DNA of 64,000 nt from JAOTZA01 sp965224065 (lineage in GTDB: Bacteria > Acidobacteriota > Thermoanaerobaculia > Multivoradales > JAHEKO01): assembly GCA_965224065.1 (NCBI GenBank), contig CBDCYF010000005.1:3596001-3660000 (forward strand), given 5' to 3'. Below are positions 26,724 through 37,180 of this stretch, piece by piece; the stretch's first letter is position 1; every line of letters begins with the position of its first letter. Position numbers and translations under genes: made by a program. The notes below the pieces were generated by a model, which did not search any database, had not been told where the DNA came from, and saw nothing but the letters and a program-made list of their open reading frames with translations.

Positions 26724-29006
26724 ATGAGAGCGATCCTGCCAGGATGGGCGAGCCGGATCGGCGCGCTGGGCCTGTCGCTGGCTCTGCTCGCCACGATGCC
26801 GGCCTGGGCGGGGGAGCCCGGCGACCGAGAGCCCAACCGACTGATCCACGAGAGCAGCCCCTATCTCAGGCTCCACGCCTACAACCCGGTCGACTGGTAC
26901 CCGTGGGGGTCCGAAGCCCTCGAACGCGCGCGCGAAGAAGGCAAGCCGATCTTTCTCTCGATCGGCTACTCGACCTGCTACTGGTGCCACGTCATGGAGC
27001 GCGAGGTGTTCGCCGACTCCGAGATCGCCGAGCGGATGAATCGATGGTTCGTCAACATCAAGGTCGACCGGGAAGAGCGTCCCGACCTGGACGAGATCTA
27101 CATGGTCGCGACCCAGTTGGTGACCCGCCGCGGCGGGTGGCCCAATTCGGTCTTTCTGACCCCCGAGCTCGAGCCGTTCTTCGCCGGCACTTATTTCCCG
27201 CCGGAGGATCGAGGTGGTCGACCGGGTTTCCCGACCGTTCTCGAGTCGCTCCACCAAGCCTGGGAGACCAAGAGGGGCGAGGTAAAAGCCCATGCGGCGC
27301 GGATCGCGCGGGCCATCGAGCGGGCCATTGGGGGCCCGTTGGGGAGTGCCGCGGCTGCGCCCGAGCTCGAAGACGCCGAGGCCGTGGCCGCGGGCCTCGC
27401 CAAGAGCTTTGACGCGCAGCGGGGCGGGTTCGGAGGTGGACCCAAGTTCCCGTCGCCCTCGAATCTCTTTCTGTTGTGGGGTCGCGCTCGCGCCGGAGAT
27501 GCCCAAGCCCGTGAGATCGTGCTTACGACCCTGCACAAGATGGGGGAGGGGGCGATCTACGACCAGCTCGATGGTGGGTTCCATCGCTACACCCTGGATG
27601 CGGCGTGGCGGATCCCGCACTTCGAGAAGATGCTTTACGACAACGCGCTGCTGGCCGATCTTCTCGCGGTCGTGGGGACCGAGGCTTCGGCCGCCGAGCT
27701 GGTCCGGTTGGCGCGGGGCACGCTCGACTTTGTGCTGCGCGAGCTGACGCTTCCCAACGGGGCCTTCAAGTCGGCGATCGACGCCGAGACCGACGCGGTC
27801 GAGGGCGCGTTTTATGTCTGGACCCGGAACGAGCTGGACCAGGTCCTGGGAGAAGAGGGGGCGAAGCTGCTCGGTCCCATCCTTGGCTTCGACGGCAAGC
27901 CGAATTTCGAACACGATCGCTACACCCTCTATCTGACGGCGTCGCTGGACGAGCACGCCGAGCGGTTGGGGATCTCCCGCGAAGCCCTGCTCGGCCGGCT
28001 GACACCGCATCTCGAGAAATTGCGCGCCCACCGCGCCCGGCGCGAGTTTCCGCTGGTCGACGACAAGGTCCTGACGGACTGGAACGGACTGATGATCGCG
28101 GCGATGGCCCGTGCCGGCTCGCTTCTGGAGGAAGAGCGCTATCTCGACGCCGCCGTGCGCGCGGCGGAGTTTGCTCTGGCCATGGTGGATGATGACGGCA
28201 CGCAGCTCCACGTTTGGCGCGGCGGCGAGGCCCGGATCGTGGCCTTTGTCGACGACTACGCCTTTCTGATCCGGGCGCTGCTGGTCCTGCGCGAGGCCAC
28301 CGGCGAGGGCCGCTGGCTCGACCAGGCGCGGCGGCTCTCCGAGCAGATGGAGAGGCGTCTGGCGGCCCCCGGCGGGGGCTACTATTCGAGTGGCGAGCAA
28401 AGCGACCTGCTGGTGCGCGCGCTCAGTGCCAGCGACGGCGCCATCCCGTCGGGCAACGGGATCGCCGTTCTCAACCACCTGGAGCTTGCCCGGTGGACCG
28501 GCGACGCGGAATATCGTCGTCGGGCGGGAGCCGCGCTGCACGGCTTTGCCGCCGATCTGGCGAGCGGATCGCGCTCGGCCGCAACCCTGGCCGAAGCGCT
28601 TTTTCGATATAGGTCCTCGACGGGTGCCCGGTCTTCACCGTTCGGCGAGCTCGCTCAGAGAGTCGTCAGCGCAAACGCCCGTCGGACCGGGGAAACCGAG
28701 GATGGCAGCCGGCCCTTCGAAATCCGGCTCGAGATCGAAGCCGGCTGGCACGTCAACGCCAACCCGGCGTCGCTCGACTTTCTCGTGCCGACCAGCATCG
28801 AGGGAGAGGTGAGTCGCCTGGTCTACCCCGATCCGCAGGCCTTTCGTTTCGAATTCGCACCCAAAGCGATCGACGTCTACAGCGGGTCGGTTCGGATCCG
28901 GGGCGAGCTCGGCGAAGGAGCCGACGAGCTTCGCCTCACCTACCAGGCCTGCGACGATACCCGGTGTCTCCCGCCAGTGACCCGGGATCTCCGACTGGAC
29001 GGCTGA
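26724..29006 (+). CDS. DUF255/YyaL-type thioredoxin-domain protein fused to a DsbD-like domain
   Basis: A 760-aa protein with an N-terminal signal peptide (about 1-29). The thioredoxin-like DUF255 domain (about 35-200) contains STCYWCHVMEREVF, a CxxC redox motif. An (alpha/alpha)6 barrel-like region typical of YyaL/SPATA20 proteins follows (about 230-620), including GGGFHRY-type sequence and VLTDWNGLMIAA. The last ~95 residues match the periplasmic N-terminal domain of DsbD (WHVNANPAS, YQACDDTRCLPP with two Cys). Most YyaL proteins lack the signal peptide and this last domain, so this one probably acts in the periplasm and may receive electrons from a DsbD-like transporter. Confidence 0.88.
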   Translation: MRAILPGWASRIGALGLSLALLATMPAWAGEPGDREPNRLIHESSPYLRLHAYNPVDWYPWGSEALERAREEGKPIFLSIGYSTCYWCHVMEREVFADSEIAERMNRWFVNIKVDREERPDLDEIYMVATQLVTRRGGWPNSVFLTPELEPFFAGTYFPPEDRGGRPGFPTVLESLHQAWETKRGEVKAHAARIARAIERAIGGPLGSAAAAPELEDAEAVAAGLAKSFDAQRGGFGGGPKFPSPSNLFLLWGRARAGDAQAREIVLTTLHKMGEGAIYDQLDGGFHRYTLDAAWRIPHFEKMLYDNALLADLLAVVGTEASAAELVRLARGTLDFVLRELTLPNGAFKSAIDAETDAVEGAFYVWTRNELDQVLGEEGAKLLGPILGFDGKPNFEHDRYTLYLTASLDEHAERLGISREALLGRLTPHLEKLRAHRARREFPLVDDKVLTDWNGLMIAAMARAGSLLEEERYLDAAVRAAEFALAMVDDDGTQLHVWRGGEARIVAFVDDYAFLIRALLVLREATGEGRWLDQARRLSEQMERRLAAPGGGYYSSGEQSDLLVRALSASDGAIPSGNGIAVLNHLELARWTGDAEYRRRAGAALHGFAADLASGSRSAATLAEALFRYRSSTGARSSPFGELAQRVVSANARRTGETEDGSRPFEIRLEIEAGWHVNANPASLDFLVPTSIEGEVSRLVYPDPQAFRFEFAPKAIDVYSGSVRIRGELGEGADELRLTYQACDDTRCLPPVTRDLRLDG

Positions 29007-29058
29007 CCGCTATAGGACTTTCCGTTCCAGCGATTCGGGGTCCCCCTTCCAACTCTGA

Positions 29059-29178
29059 GGCGGCCGGCGCCCTCCCGGCCGCCGGGCCGCCGTCTCCGGT
29101 GCGCGCACGGGCGGGGGCAAGGTCGGCCCCAGCACCCGAAACGGGTTCCGTTGAAGCGGCCGCCGTCTCTGGCGGCCG
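29059..29178. repeat. Two GC-rich intergenic palindromes
   Basis: In the 243-bp gap between convergent genes: GGCGGCCGG/CCGGCCGCC (29059-29067, 29075-29083) and CGGCCGCC/GGCGGCCG (29157-29164, 29171-29178, 6-nt loop). The second has the same arms and loop length as the palindrome at 22955-22976. They may act as bidirectional terminators for the flanking genes, but the T-runs are poor. Confidence 0.6.
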
Positions 29179-29249
29179 TAGCCGTTGGGCCAACCGTCGC
29201 TAAAACACCGGCAATAATCGGTTGAAGTCGGACGAAAAGCCCCAGAAGC

Positions 29250-31087
<1,838 letters not shown>

Positions 31088-31091
<4 letters not shown>

Positions 31092-31453
31092 TCAGTCGCA
31101 CCGTCGAGGGGGGCGCCCGCCCCCGGCTCTTCGAGCTCGCGCAGCTCGACGAGCTCCCGATGGTGGCGAGCGTCTAGGCGGTTGAGCGCCAGCGCGTAGA
31201 CCAGGATCAAGAGAACAAACGTCAGGATGCTCCCCTGCTGGGCAAACCAGAACCCCAGCGGAAAACCTCCAATGCTGTACTGGTTGAGGACATCCGCCAG
31301 CAGCACTCCACAGCCCAGGCCGATCGCGGCCCAGATCGCGAGCAGGATCGCCATCACCCGCAGGTTGGAACGCCAGTACCGGTCGATCGACGCCGCCACC
31401 TTGGGGTCGCGGACGTCGATCGCCGTCCGATCGGGCTTTGCCTCACCGGTCAT
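31088..31453 (-). CDS. DUF4212 small subunit of the sodium:solute symporter
   Basis: A 121-aa protein with two membrane helices (about 30-55 and 72-97). The N terminus IDRYWRSNLRVMAILLAIWA and the loop GFPLGFWFAQQGSI are typical of DUF4212 proteins, which always partner an ActP-like symporter. It is the first gene of the two-gene minus-strand operon and diverges from the cytochrome oxidase operon. Confidence 0.92.
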
Positions 31454-31483
31454 TCACTCACCTGGTCACGCTCGAGTCGATCG

Positions 31484-31540
31484 ATGGTACAAGACGGGTA
31501 CCATTTCGTGTTGAATCCACGCCCGCCGCTGTCGTAGACT
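31484..31540 (+). promoter_or_regulatory. Promoter and operator-like inverted repeat upstream of the oxidase operon
   Basis: A perfect 7-bp inverted repeat ATGGTAC (31484-31490)/GTACCAT (31498-31504) precedes a promoter-like pair TTGAAT (31511-31516) and TAGACT (31535-31540) with an 18-bp spacer. It lies in the 152-bp divergent region between the symporter and ctaD, so a factor bound there could affect both operons. Confidence 0.5.
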
Positions 31541-31605
31541 CCGCCAGACCACGGAAGCGGAGGGGCCTCCCTCACCCACACAGGACCTGTTCCCGAGGAG
31601 TCGCG

Positions 31606-33402
31606 ATGAGCGTTCTCGAAAAGGAAGAACACGAAGCCGAGGAACACTCCGAGCACCCCCACGAGCCGTTCTGGAAGAGGTACATCTTCTCCCAGGACCA
31701 CAAGGTGATCGGCATCCAGTACGGCTTGACCGCCCTGCTGTTCCTGCTGTTTGGCTTCAGCTTGATGCTCTTGATGCGCTGGCAGCTCGCCTTCCCGGGC
31801 AAGCCGATTCCGTTGATCGGCGGGCTTTTGGGCGAGGCCAACGCCCCGGGCGGCATCATGCTCCCCGAGTTCTATAACCAGCTCGGGGCGATGCACGGCA
31901 CGATCATGGTGTTTCTGGCGGTCGTCCCGCTGGCCGTGGGCGCGTTTGGCAACTATGTCGTCCCGCTCCAGATCGGTGCCCCCGACATGGCGTTTCCCAA
32001 GCTCAACATGGCGAGCTACTGGGTCTACTTCCTCGGCGGGGTGATCATGTTCGCCAGCTTTTTTGTTCCCGGCGGCGCGGCCAACTCGGGCTGGACCTCT
32101 TATCCGCCGCTATCGGAGATCGCCACGGAAGGCCAGACCTGGTGGCTCGTCGGGATGGTCTTTTTGATCACTTCGTCGCTCTTGGGCTCGGTCAACTTCA
32201 TCGTCACCATCTTCCACCTGCGGGCCAAGGGGCTGACCCTGATGCGGCTGCCGTTTTTTGTCTGGTCGCAGTTGGTGACGGCTTTTCTCCTGTTGTTGGC
32301 TTTCCCGCCGCTCGAGGCTGCGGGTGTGTTCCAGCTCATGGACCGGGTCTTCGGGACCAGCTTTTTTATGCCCAGCGGCCTGGTGGTGAGTGGAGAGGTC
32401 GTGGAGGTGGCCGGCGGGGGCAGCCCGCTCCTGTGGCAGCACCTGTTCTGGTTTCTGGCCCACCCCGAGGTCTACGTGCTCATCTTGCCGGCGCTCGGCA
32501 TTGTCGCCGAGGTGATCGCCAACAACACTCGCAAGCCCCTTTGGGGTTACAAGTCGATGGTCTACGCGTCGATCTTCCTGGGCTTCATGTCGTTCATCGT
32601 CTGGGCGCACCACATGTTCCTGACCGGCATGGGCACCACCATCAGTGCCTTCTTCCAGACCACGACCATGATCATCTCGATCCCATCGGTGGTGATTCTG
32701 ACCGCGCTGCTGATGTCGCTCTGGGGCGCTTCGATCCGCTTTACGACGCCGATGCTCTTTGCGCTGGCGTTTCTACCGATGTTCGGGATCGGTGGCTTGA
32801 CCGGCTTGCCGCTCGGTCTCTCGCCCTCGGACATCCACCTGCACGACACCTACTACGTCATCGGCCATTTCCATTACGTGGTGGCGCCGGGGACGATCTT
32901 TGCGTTGTTCGCCGGCATCTACTACTGGTTCCCCAAGATCACCGGCCGCAAGATGAGCGACTTTCTCGGCAAGCTGCACTTCTACCCCTCGTTTGTGTTC
33001 ATCAACATGATCTTTATGCCGATGTTCATCCAGGGGCTGGCCGGGGTGTCGCGCCGGTTGTGGGACGGTGGAGAGCAGTATTCGCACGCCCAGGACGTGT
33101 TGAAGTGGAACGAGTTCATGTCCTGGGGTGCCTGGCTGCTGCTGGTCGCCCAGTTGCCGTTCATCTTCAACCTGTTCTGGAGCATCAAGAAGGGCAAGAA
33201 GGTGGACGCGAATCCCTGGCAGGCGACGACGCTCGAATGGTCCGCCGCGCCGTCGCCACCGGTCGGCCACGGCAATTTTGTCGAGGTCCCGGTGGTCCAC
33301 CGACCTGCCTACGAGTACAGCGTGCCCGGGGCCGCGGAGGGTTTTCTACCGCAGAACATCTCGGATAGGGCTGCGCCCAGCGCGTCCGGCGAGGAGGGAT
33401 AG
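31606..33402 (+). CDS. ctaD: Cytochrome c oxidase subunit I
   Basis: A 598-aa catalytic subunit with 12 or more helices that holds heme a and the heme a3-CuB site. Landmarks are HPEVYVLILPALGI (CuB His and the cross-linked Tyr), the paired His in WAHHMFLTGM, and HDTYYVIGHFHYVV with the heme a3 and heme a histidines. A His/Glu-rich 25-residue N terminus precedes the first helix. ATG 31606 with CGAGGAG 6 bases upstream is preferred over upstream in-frame codons. First gene of an oxidase operon in the order I, III, IV, two small membrane proteins, II. Confidence 0.97.
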   Translation: MSVLEKEEHEAEEHSEHPHEPFWKRYIFSQDHKVIGIQYGLTALLFLLFGFSLMLLMRWQLAFPGKPIPLIGGLLGEANAPGGIMLPEFYNQLGAMHGTIMVFLAVVPLAVGAFGNYVVPLQIGAPDMAFPKLNMASYWVYFLGGVIMFASFFVPGGAANSGWTSYPPLSEIATEGQTWWLVGMVFLITSSLLGSVNFIVTIFHLRAKGLTLMRLPFFVWSQLVTAFLLLLAFPPLEAAGVFQLMDRVFGTSFFMPSGLVVSGEVVEVAGGGSPLLWQHLFWFLAHPEVYVLILPALGIVAEVIANNTRKPLWGYKSMVYASIFLGFMSFIVWAHHMFLTGMGTTISAFFQTTTMIISIPSVVILTALLMSLWGASIRFTTPMLFALAFLPMFGIGGLTGLPLGLSPSDIHLHDTYYVIGHFHYVVAPGTIFALFAGIYYWFPKITGRKMSDFLGKLHFYPSFVFINMIFMPMFIQGLAGVSRRLWDGGEQYSHAQDVLKWNEFMSWGAWLLLVAQLPFIFNLFWSIKKGKKVDANPWQATTLEWSAAPSPPVGHGNFVEVPVVHRPAYEYSVPGAAEGFLPQNISDRAAPSASGEEG

Positions 33403-33405
33403 GCG

Positions 33406-34047
33406 ATGCAGATTCCCTACACCGTCGAAGAGCGGCCCGACACCGGGCTCTACAACGCCAAGCTGGGCGTCTGGCTGTTCCTGGCCTCCGAGGTGATGCT
33501 GTTTGGCGCGCTGTTTTCCTCGTACGTTCTGCTGCGCACCGGCGATCCGGCGTTTATGACCATCCCGCATTCGATCGCCGACGCCTTGCACCTGGGTGAG
33601 GGAACACACCGCTGGCCCGACGAGCTCAACGTGCCGCTGGCCTTTGTCAACACTCTGGTGCTGATCTTCTCCAGTGTCACCATCGTGATGTCGTGGGCCT
33701 CGCTGAAGCTCAAAGAGTTCGACAAGTACCGGTTGTGGATGGGGTTGACGCTGCTCTGCGCGCTGGCCTTTATGTGCATCAAGGCGGTGGAGTACAACGC
33801 CAAGTTCTCGCACGGTCTTTTCCCGGCGACGAGCAACTTTCTCGGCATCTATTTCGCGCTCACCGGCCTTCACGCTCTGCACGTGATCGGTGGGCTGATC
33901 GTCAACGGTTATCTCTGGGGACCGGGCGCCAAGATGTGGAAGACCGAGCCCGAGCGGTTTACCAACCGGGTCGAGGTTGCCGGTCTCTACTGGCACTTTG
34001 TCGATCTGGTGTGGATCTTTCTTTTTCCCTGTCTTTATCTACTGTAG
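33406..34047 (+). CDS. ctaE: Cytochrome c oxidase subunit III
   Basis: A 213-aa membrane protein of the heme-copper oxidase subunit III family with five helices. Typical sequence: KLGVWLFLASEVMLFGALFSSY, FKAVEYNAKF-type helix 3 and the C-terminal GLHALHVIGGLI...YWHFVDLVWIFLF. It starts 3 bp after the subunit I stop and is followed at 12 bp by subunit IV. The length is that of the short five-helix class found in Bacillus-type and acidobacterial oxidases. Confidence 0.96.
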   Translation: MQIPYTVEERPDTGLYNAKLGVWLFLASEVMLFGALFSSYVLLRTGDPAFMTIPHSIADALHLGEGTHRWPDELNVPLAFVNTLVLIFSSVTIVMSWASLKLKEFDKYRLWMGLTLLCALAFMCIKAVEYNAKFSHGLFPATSNFLGIYFALTGLHALHVIGGLIVNGYLWGPGAKMWKTEPERFTNRVEVAGLYWHFVDLVWIFLFPCLYLL

Positions 34048-34059
34048 GAGCGACCGAGC

Positions 34060-34365
34060 ATGGGTGGACACACAGCCGAAGAGATCCGGAGTGAGATGCG
34101 CCGGTATTGGGTCGTGGGCACGGCCCTGTTTCTGCTCACCGTCGTTACCGTCGCGGTGAGCTATCTGGACGTGTCGGCGGGGCTGGCGATTTTTATCGCC
34201 CTGCTGATCGCCTGTCTCAAGGGCGGGCTGGTCGCCGCGGTCTTTATGCATCTGATCTCGGAGAAGCAGGCGATCTATTCACTCTTGCTTCTGACCTTGA
34301 TCTTTTTTGTCGCGCTGATGCTCGGTCCACTGGGTGCGCGCTTGGGGTCGGTCGTCGCCGGGTAA
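34060..34365 (+). CDS. ctaF: Cytochrome c oxidase subunit IV (prokaryotic type)
   Basis: A 101-aa protein with three membrane helices. The central FIALLIACLKGGLVAAVFMHL and the following EKQAIYSLLLL are the conserved core of prokaryotic COX4/CyoD-like subunits. It lies between subunit III and two small membrane proteins in the oxidase operon. The ATG at 34060 is spaced 7 bases from GAGCG; no strong Shine-Dalgarno is seen, which suits coupling to the upstream gene. Confidence 0.9.
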   Translation: MGGHTAEEIRSEMRRYWVVGTALFLLTVVTVAVSYLDVSAGLAIFIALLIACLKGGLVAAVFMHLISEKQAIYSLLLLTLIFFVALMLGPLGARLGSVVAG

Positions 34366-34372
34366 CCTCGAG

Positions 34373-34576
34373 ATGTCGCTGCGCGCCTTCCATCTCTTTT
34401 TTGTCGCCGTGTCGATCGTCATGTGCGGCCTGGTAGCGGCGTGGGGACTGCACGACTACCGGCATCACGCCGCCGGCGGCAGCCTGGGCCTGGCGGTCCT
34501 CTGCGCCGTGCTGGGCCTTGGATTGGTGTACTACTGGCTCCGCGTCTATCGCAAGTTTCAGGAGCTCGGCCGTTGA
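34373..34576 (+). CDS. Small two-helix membrane protein in the oxidase operon
   Basis: A 67-aa protein with two predicted membrane helices (about 5-25 and 37-57) joined by a His-containing loop (WGLHDYRHHAAGG). ATG 34373 is used. It begins 7 bp after the subunit IV stop, and its TGA overlaps the next start. I do not recognise a named family. Two His pairs at the helix boundary and the position inside the oxidase operon suggest an accessory or assembly subunit. Confidence 0.75.
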   Translation: MSLRAFHLFFVAVSIVMCGLVAAWGLHDYRHHAAGGSLGLAVLCAVLGLGLVYYWLRVYRKFQELGR

Positions 34577-34839
34577 GGGTTCGCTCGGCGCTGGCGTTCG
34601 TTTTCACGCTCGGCCTGCTGGTCCTACCGGAGTCGGCCGACGCCTGCGCCGTCTGCTACGGAGGCGCCGATACGGCGCTCACCCAGGGGATGAACAACGG
34701 CATTCTGGTGCTGCTCGGGGTCGTCGGGCTGGTCCAAGGTGGCCTGCTGGCTATGTTCTATACGTTTTGGCGGCGCGCTCGAGACCTCAGAGCTCGGCGT
34801 GACAGCTTTCGGGTTCTGGACGGAGGTGTGAATCGATGA
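34573..34839 (+). CDS. Small exported membrane protein with CAVCYG motif
   Basis: An 88-aa protein from TTG 34573, which overlaps the preceding stop by 4 bases; it overlaps subunit II by 4 bases at its end. Signal-like helix (about 5-22), then DACAVCYGGADTALTQGMN and a second helix (about 44-66) with a basic cytoplasmic tail. The CxxC next to a membrane surface would be periplasmic. Function unknown; metal delivery or thiol chemistry for CuA assembly is a reasonable guess from context only. Confidence 0.75.
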   Translation: MRVRSALAFVFTLGLLVLPESADACAVCYGGADTALTQGMNNGILVLLGVVGLVQGGLLAMFYTFWRRARDLRARRDSFRVLDGGVNR

Positions 34840-35744
34840 AGGACTTTCTGGCGCGTTGGATGCCGATCGATGCCTCGGAGCACGGCGCGGCGCTCGACAA
34901 CATGAACGCCCTGATTCACTGGCTGATGGCCTTGCTGTTCGTCGGTTGGGGGATCTACTTCATCTATGTGCTGTTCCGCTTCCGGGCCAAGAAGAACCCG
35001 CAGGCCAGCTACACGGGATCGAAGTCCCATTTTTCGACCTGGATCGAGGGTGGTGTCATTCTGTTCGAGGCGATCCTTCTGATCGGTTTTGCGATCCCGG
35101 CCTGGGCGCGTTGGGTGACCCCCCACGAGCCCGATGACAATCCTCTGGTGGTGCGTGTCGTCGGTCAGCAGTTCGCCTGGAACATCCACTATTCCGGGGC
35201 CGACGGGGTCTTTGGCCCGACCGACGTCCATCTGGTCAATGAGGCATCGAATCCCATCGGGCTCGACCGGAGCCATCCCACCGCGGTGGACGACATCGTC
35301 ACCATCAACCAGCTCCACCTGCCCGTCGATCGGCCGGTGACCGTGCTGCTGAGCACCAAGGACGTGATCCACAGCTTTGCGTTGCCGGTCATGCGGGTCA
35401 AGCAGGACGCGATCCCCGGTCAGGAGATTCCGGTGCACTTCACTCCCACTGCCGCCACGCCGCCCGAGGGGCGCTTCCCGGCATGTGCGGCAGGGAAGGA
35501 GTGCTGGGAGATCGCTTGCGCCCAGCTCTGCGGGCTCGGGCACTACCGGATGCGAGGTTTTCTGACGGTCCACGAGCCGGACGGCTTCGAGGCCTGGCTG
35601 GCGGCCGAGGCGCCGGCGCCCGCACCGGCACCGGCTCAGTCCCAGCCGGCGGCGACCGAGGAGAGCGCCGCGGAAGCCCCGTCGGACGAGCACGCCGACC
35701 ACGACGCACACACCGATCACTCACAGCATCGGGCCGCCGGTTAG
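34836..35744 (+). CDS. ctaC: Cytochrome c oxidase subunit II
   Basis: A 302-aa subunit with two membrane helices (about 22-46 and 66-88) and a periplasmic cupredoxin domain that holds the binuclear CuA site. Ligands are His in DVIHSFALPVM and the motif CAQLCGLGHYRM (Cys, Cys, His, Met); Gln replaces the commonly seen Glu in CxExC. A Glu/Ala/His-rich tail (about 255-302, ending in several His) is unusual and may bind metal. It is the last gene of the operon, whereas subunit II is more often first. No heme-c domain is attached, so electrons must come from a separate cytochrome or cupredoxin. Confidence 0.95.
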   Translation: MKDFLARWMPIDASEHGAALDNMNALIHWLMALLFVGWGIYFIYVLFRFRAKKNPQASYTGSKSHFSTWIEGGVILFEAILLIGFAIPAWARWVTPHEPDDNPLVVRVVGQQFAWNIHYSGADGVFGPTDVHLVNEASNPIGLDRSHPTAVDDIVTINQLHLPVDRPVTVLLSTKDVIHSFALPVMRVKQDAIPGQEIPVHFTPTAATPPEGRFPACAAGKECWEIACAQLCGLGHYRMRGFLTVHEPDGFEAWLAAEAPAPAPAPAQSQPAATEESAAEAPSDEHADHDAHTDHSQHRAAG

Positions 35745-35791
35745 CCGGAAGAGCGCACCGGGCGGCGATTTCCGCCTGACACAATGGAGAG

Positions 35792-37180
35792 ATGAGGCGT
35801 TGGGCCGGCGCTGCCGTCGGAGTCCTTCTCGGGTTCGTCTGGGCGGTTTCTTGGGGGCCCCTGAGCTCCGGGTTGGTGGCTGAACCCCTCCCGGCGGCCG
35901 TCGCGCCCGCGACCTTCGAGATTGTGGACGTTGCCCCGGTGTGGTCGGGGCACCCGGTTCGCTTTGCCCTCGAGACGCACGGTGGCCGCCAGTACGTGGC
36001 GTTCTATGACGCGAAACGGCGGATGACGGTCGCCATGCGACGACTCGATTCGACCCATTGGCGGTTTCACCGCTTGCCATCGAAGCTCGGATGGGACAGC
36101 CACAGCGATCTGGCGCTGGCGGTCGACGAACGCGGCCATATCCACATCAGCGGCAACATGCACGGGGACCCGCTGGTCTATTTTCGCTCGCGCTCTCCGC
36201 ACGACATTTCGGTGTTCGAGCGTCCGGGGATGGTGGGGGATCGGGAGAAACGAGTGACCTACCCGGGTTTTCTCAACAGCCCGGACGGGCAACTCGTCTT
36301 TCACTACCGCGATGGGAGAAGCGGCGAGGGGGTGCGGATCTTCAACACCTATGACGCGGATTCGAAGACCTGGCGCCGGTTGATGTCCCAGCCGCTGTTC
36401 GACGGCGGTGGCGAAATGAGCGCTTATCTCGCCGGACCGGTTCTCGGGCCGGACGGTGCGTTTCACCTGGTCTGGATGTGGCGCGACACCCCCAGCGGCG
36501 ATACCTGCCACGACATCTCCTACGCACGCAGCTCCGATCTGTCGCGCTGGCAGACCGCAGCGGGCGAGCCGCTGGAGACCCCGCTGCGGCCGGGCCACCG
36601 GAAGGCAGTCGTCGACCCGGTGCCGGCCGGGGGAGGCCTCGCCGGCGCGGCCTACGGCGTCGGCTGGGATTCCGAGGGCAGCCCGGTGGTGACCTACTCG
36701 AAGTACGACGGCGCCGGGAAGAGCCAGGCGTTCAACGCCCGCTGGGAAGACACCCGGTGGGAGGTGTACCGGACCAGCGACTGGGACCACCGTTGGGAGC
36801 TGGGCAAGACCGGCTCCCTTGTCGAGGAGGTGGTGGCGCGCCCGGTGCGCGTGGATGCCGCGGGGCGGCTGGTCCAGCCGTTCCGGCACGTCCGCCACGG
36901 GCGCGGGATCTGGGTTCTGGACCAAAACACCCTGCGGCCGACCGAGATTCTCGATCCACCGCGAGACTTGGAGGCTGTGCGGACGGTAGAATCCGGCTTT
37001 CCGGGAATGGAAGTGCGCGAGCTCATCCACGATCGAACCGGGAAGTTTTTTTTGCGGTGGGAGACGCTGCCGACAAACCGCGACCGGCGCCGCAAGAGAC
37101 CCTACCCGCCGCCGAGCATGTTGCGGGTGTACCGGAAACCGGCCCCTGCATCCAGCGGACTCCAGGGAGCCGGCCGGTGA
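35792..37180 (+). CDS. Secreted BNR_4-type beta-propeller protein, putative polysaccharide lyase
   Basis: A 462-aa exported protein (signal helix about 5-25). The rest resembles the BNR_4 seven-bladed propeller family: VRFALETHGGRQYVAFYD, DSHSDLALAVDERGHIHISG, GNMHGDPLVYFRS and VTYPGFLNSPDGQLVFHYRDG. Some members of this family are polysaccharide lyases (for example the ulvan lyase groups) that use His and Tyr/Arg. The several conserved His and Tyr here are compatible with that, but the substrate cannot be read from sequence. It overlaps the next gene by 4 bases. A GH88/GH105-type hydrolase, which acts on lyase products, is 24 kb away. Confidence 0.75.
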   Translation: MRRWAGAAVGVLLGFVWAVSWGPLSSGLVAEPLPAAVAPATFEIVDVAPVWSGHPVRFALETHGGRQYVAFYDAKRRMTVAMRRLDSTHWRFHRLPSKLGWDSHSDLALAVDERGHIHISGNMHGDPLVYFRSRSPHDISVFERPGMVGDREKRVTYPGFLNSPDGQLVFHYRDGRSGEGVRIFNTYDADSKTWRRLMSQPLFDGGGEMSAYLAGPVLGPDGAFHLVWMWRDTPSGDTCHDISYARSSDLSRWQTAAGEPLETPLRPGHRKAVVDPVPAGGGLAGAAYGVGWDSEGSPVVTYSKYDGAGKSQAFNARWEDTRWEVYRTSDWDHRWELGKTGSLVEEVVARPVRVDAAGRLVQPFRHVRHGRGIWVLDQNTLRPTEILDPPRDLEAVRTVESGFPGMEVRELIHDRTGKFFLRWETLPTNRDRRRKRPYPPPSMLRVYRKPAPASSGLQGAGR

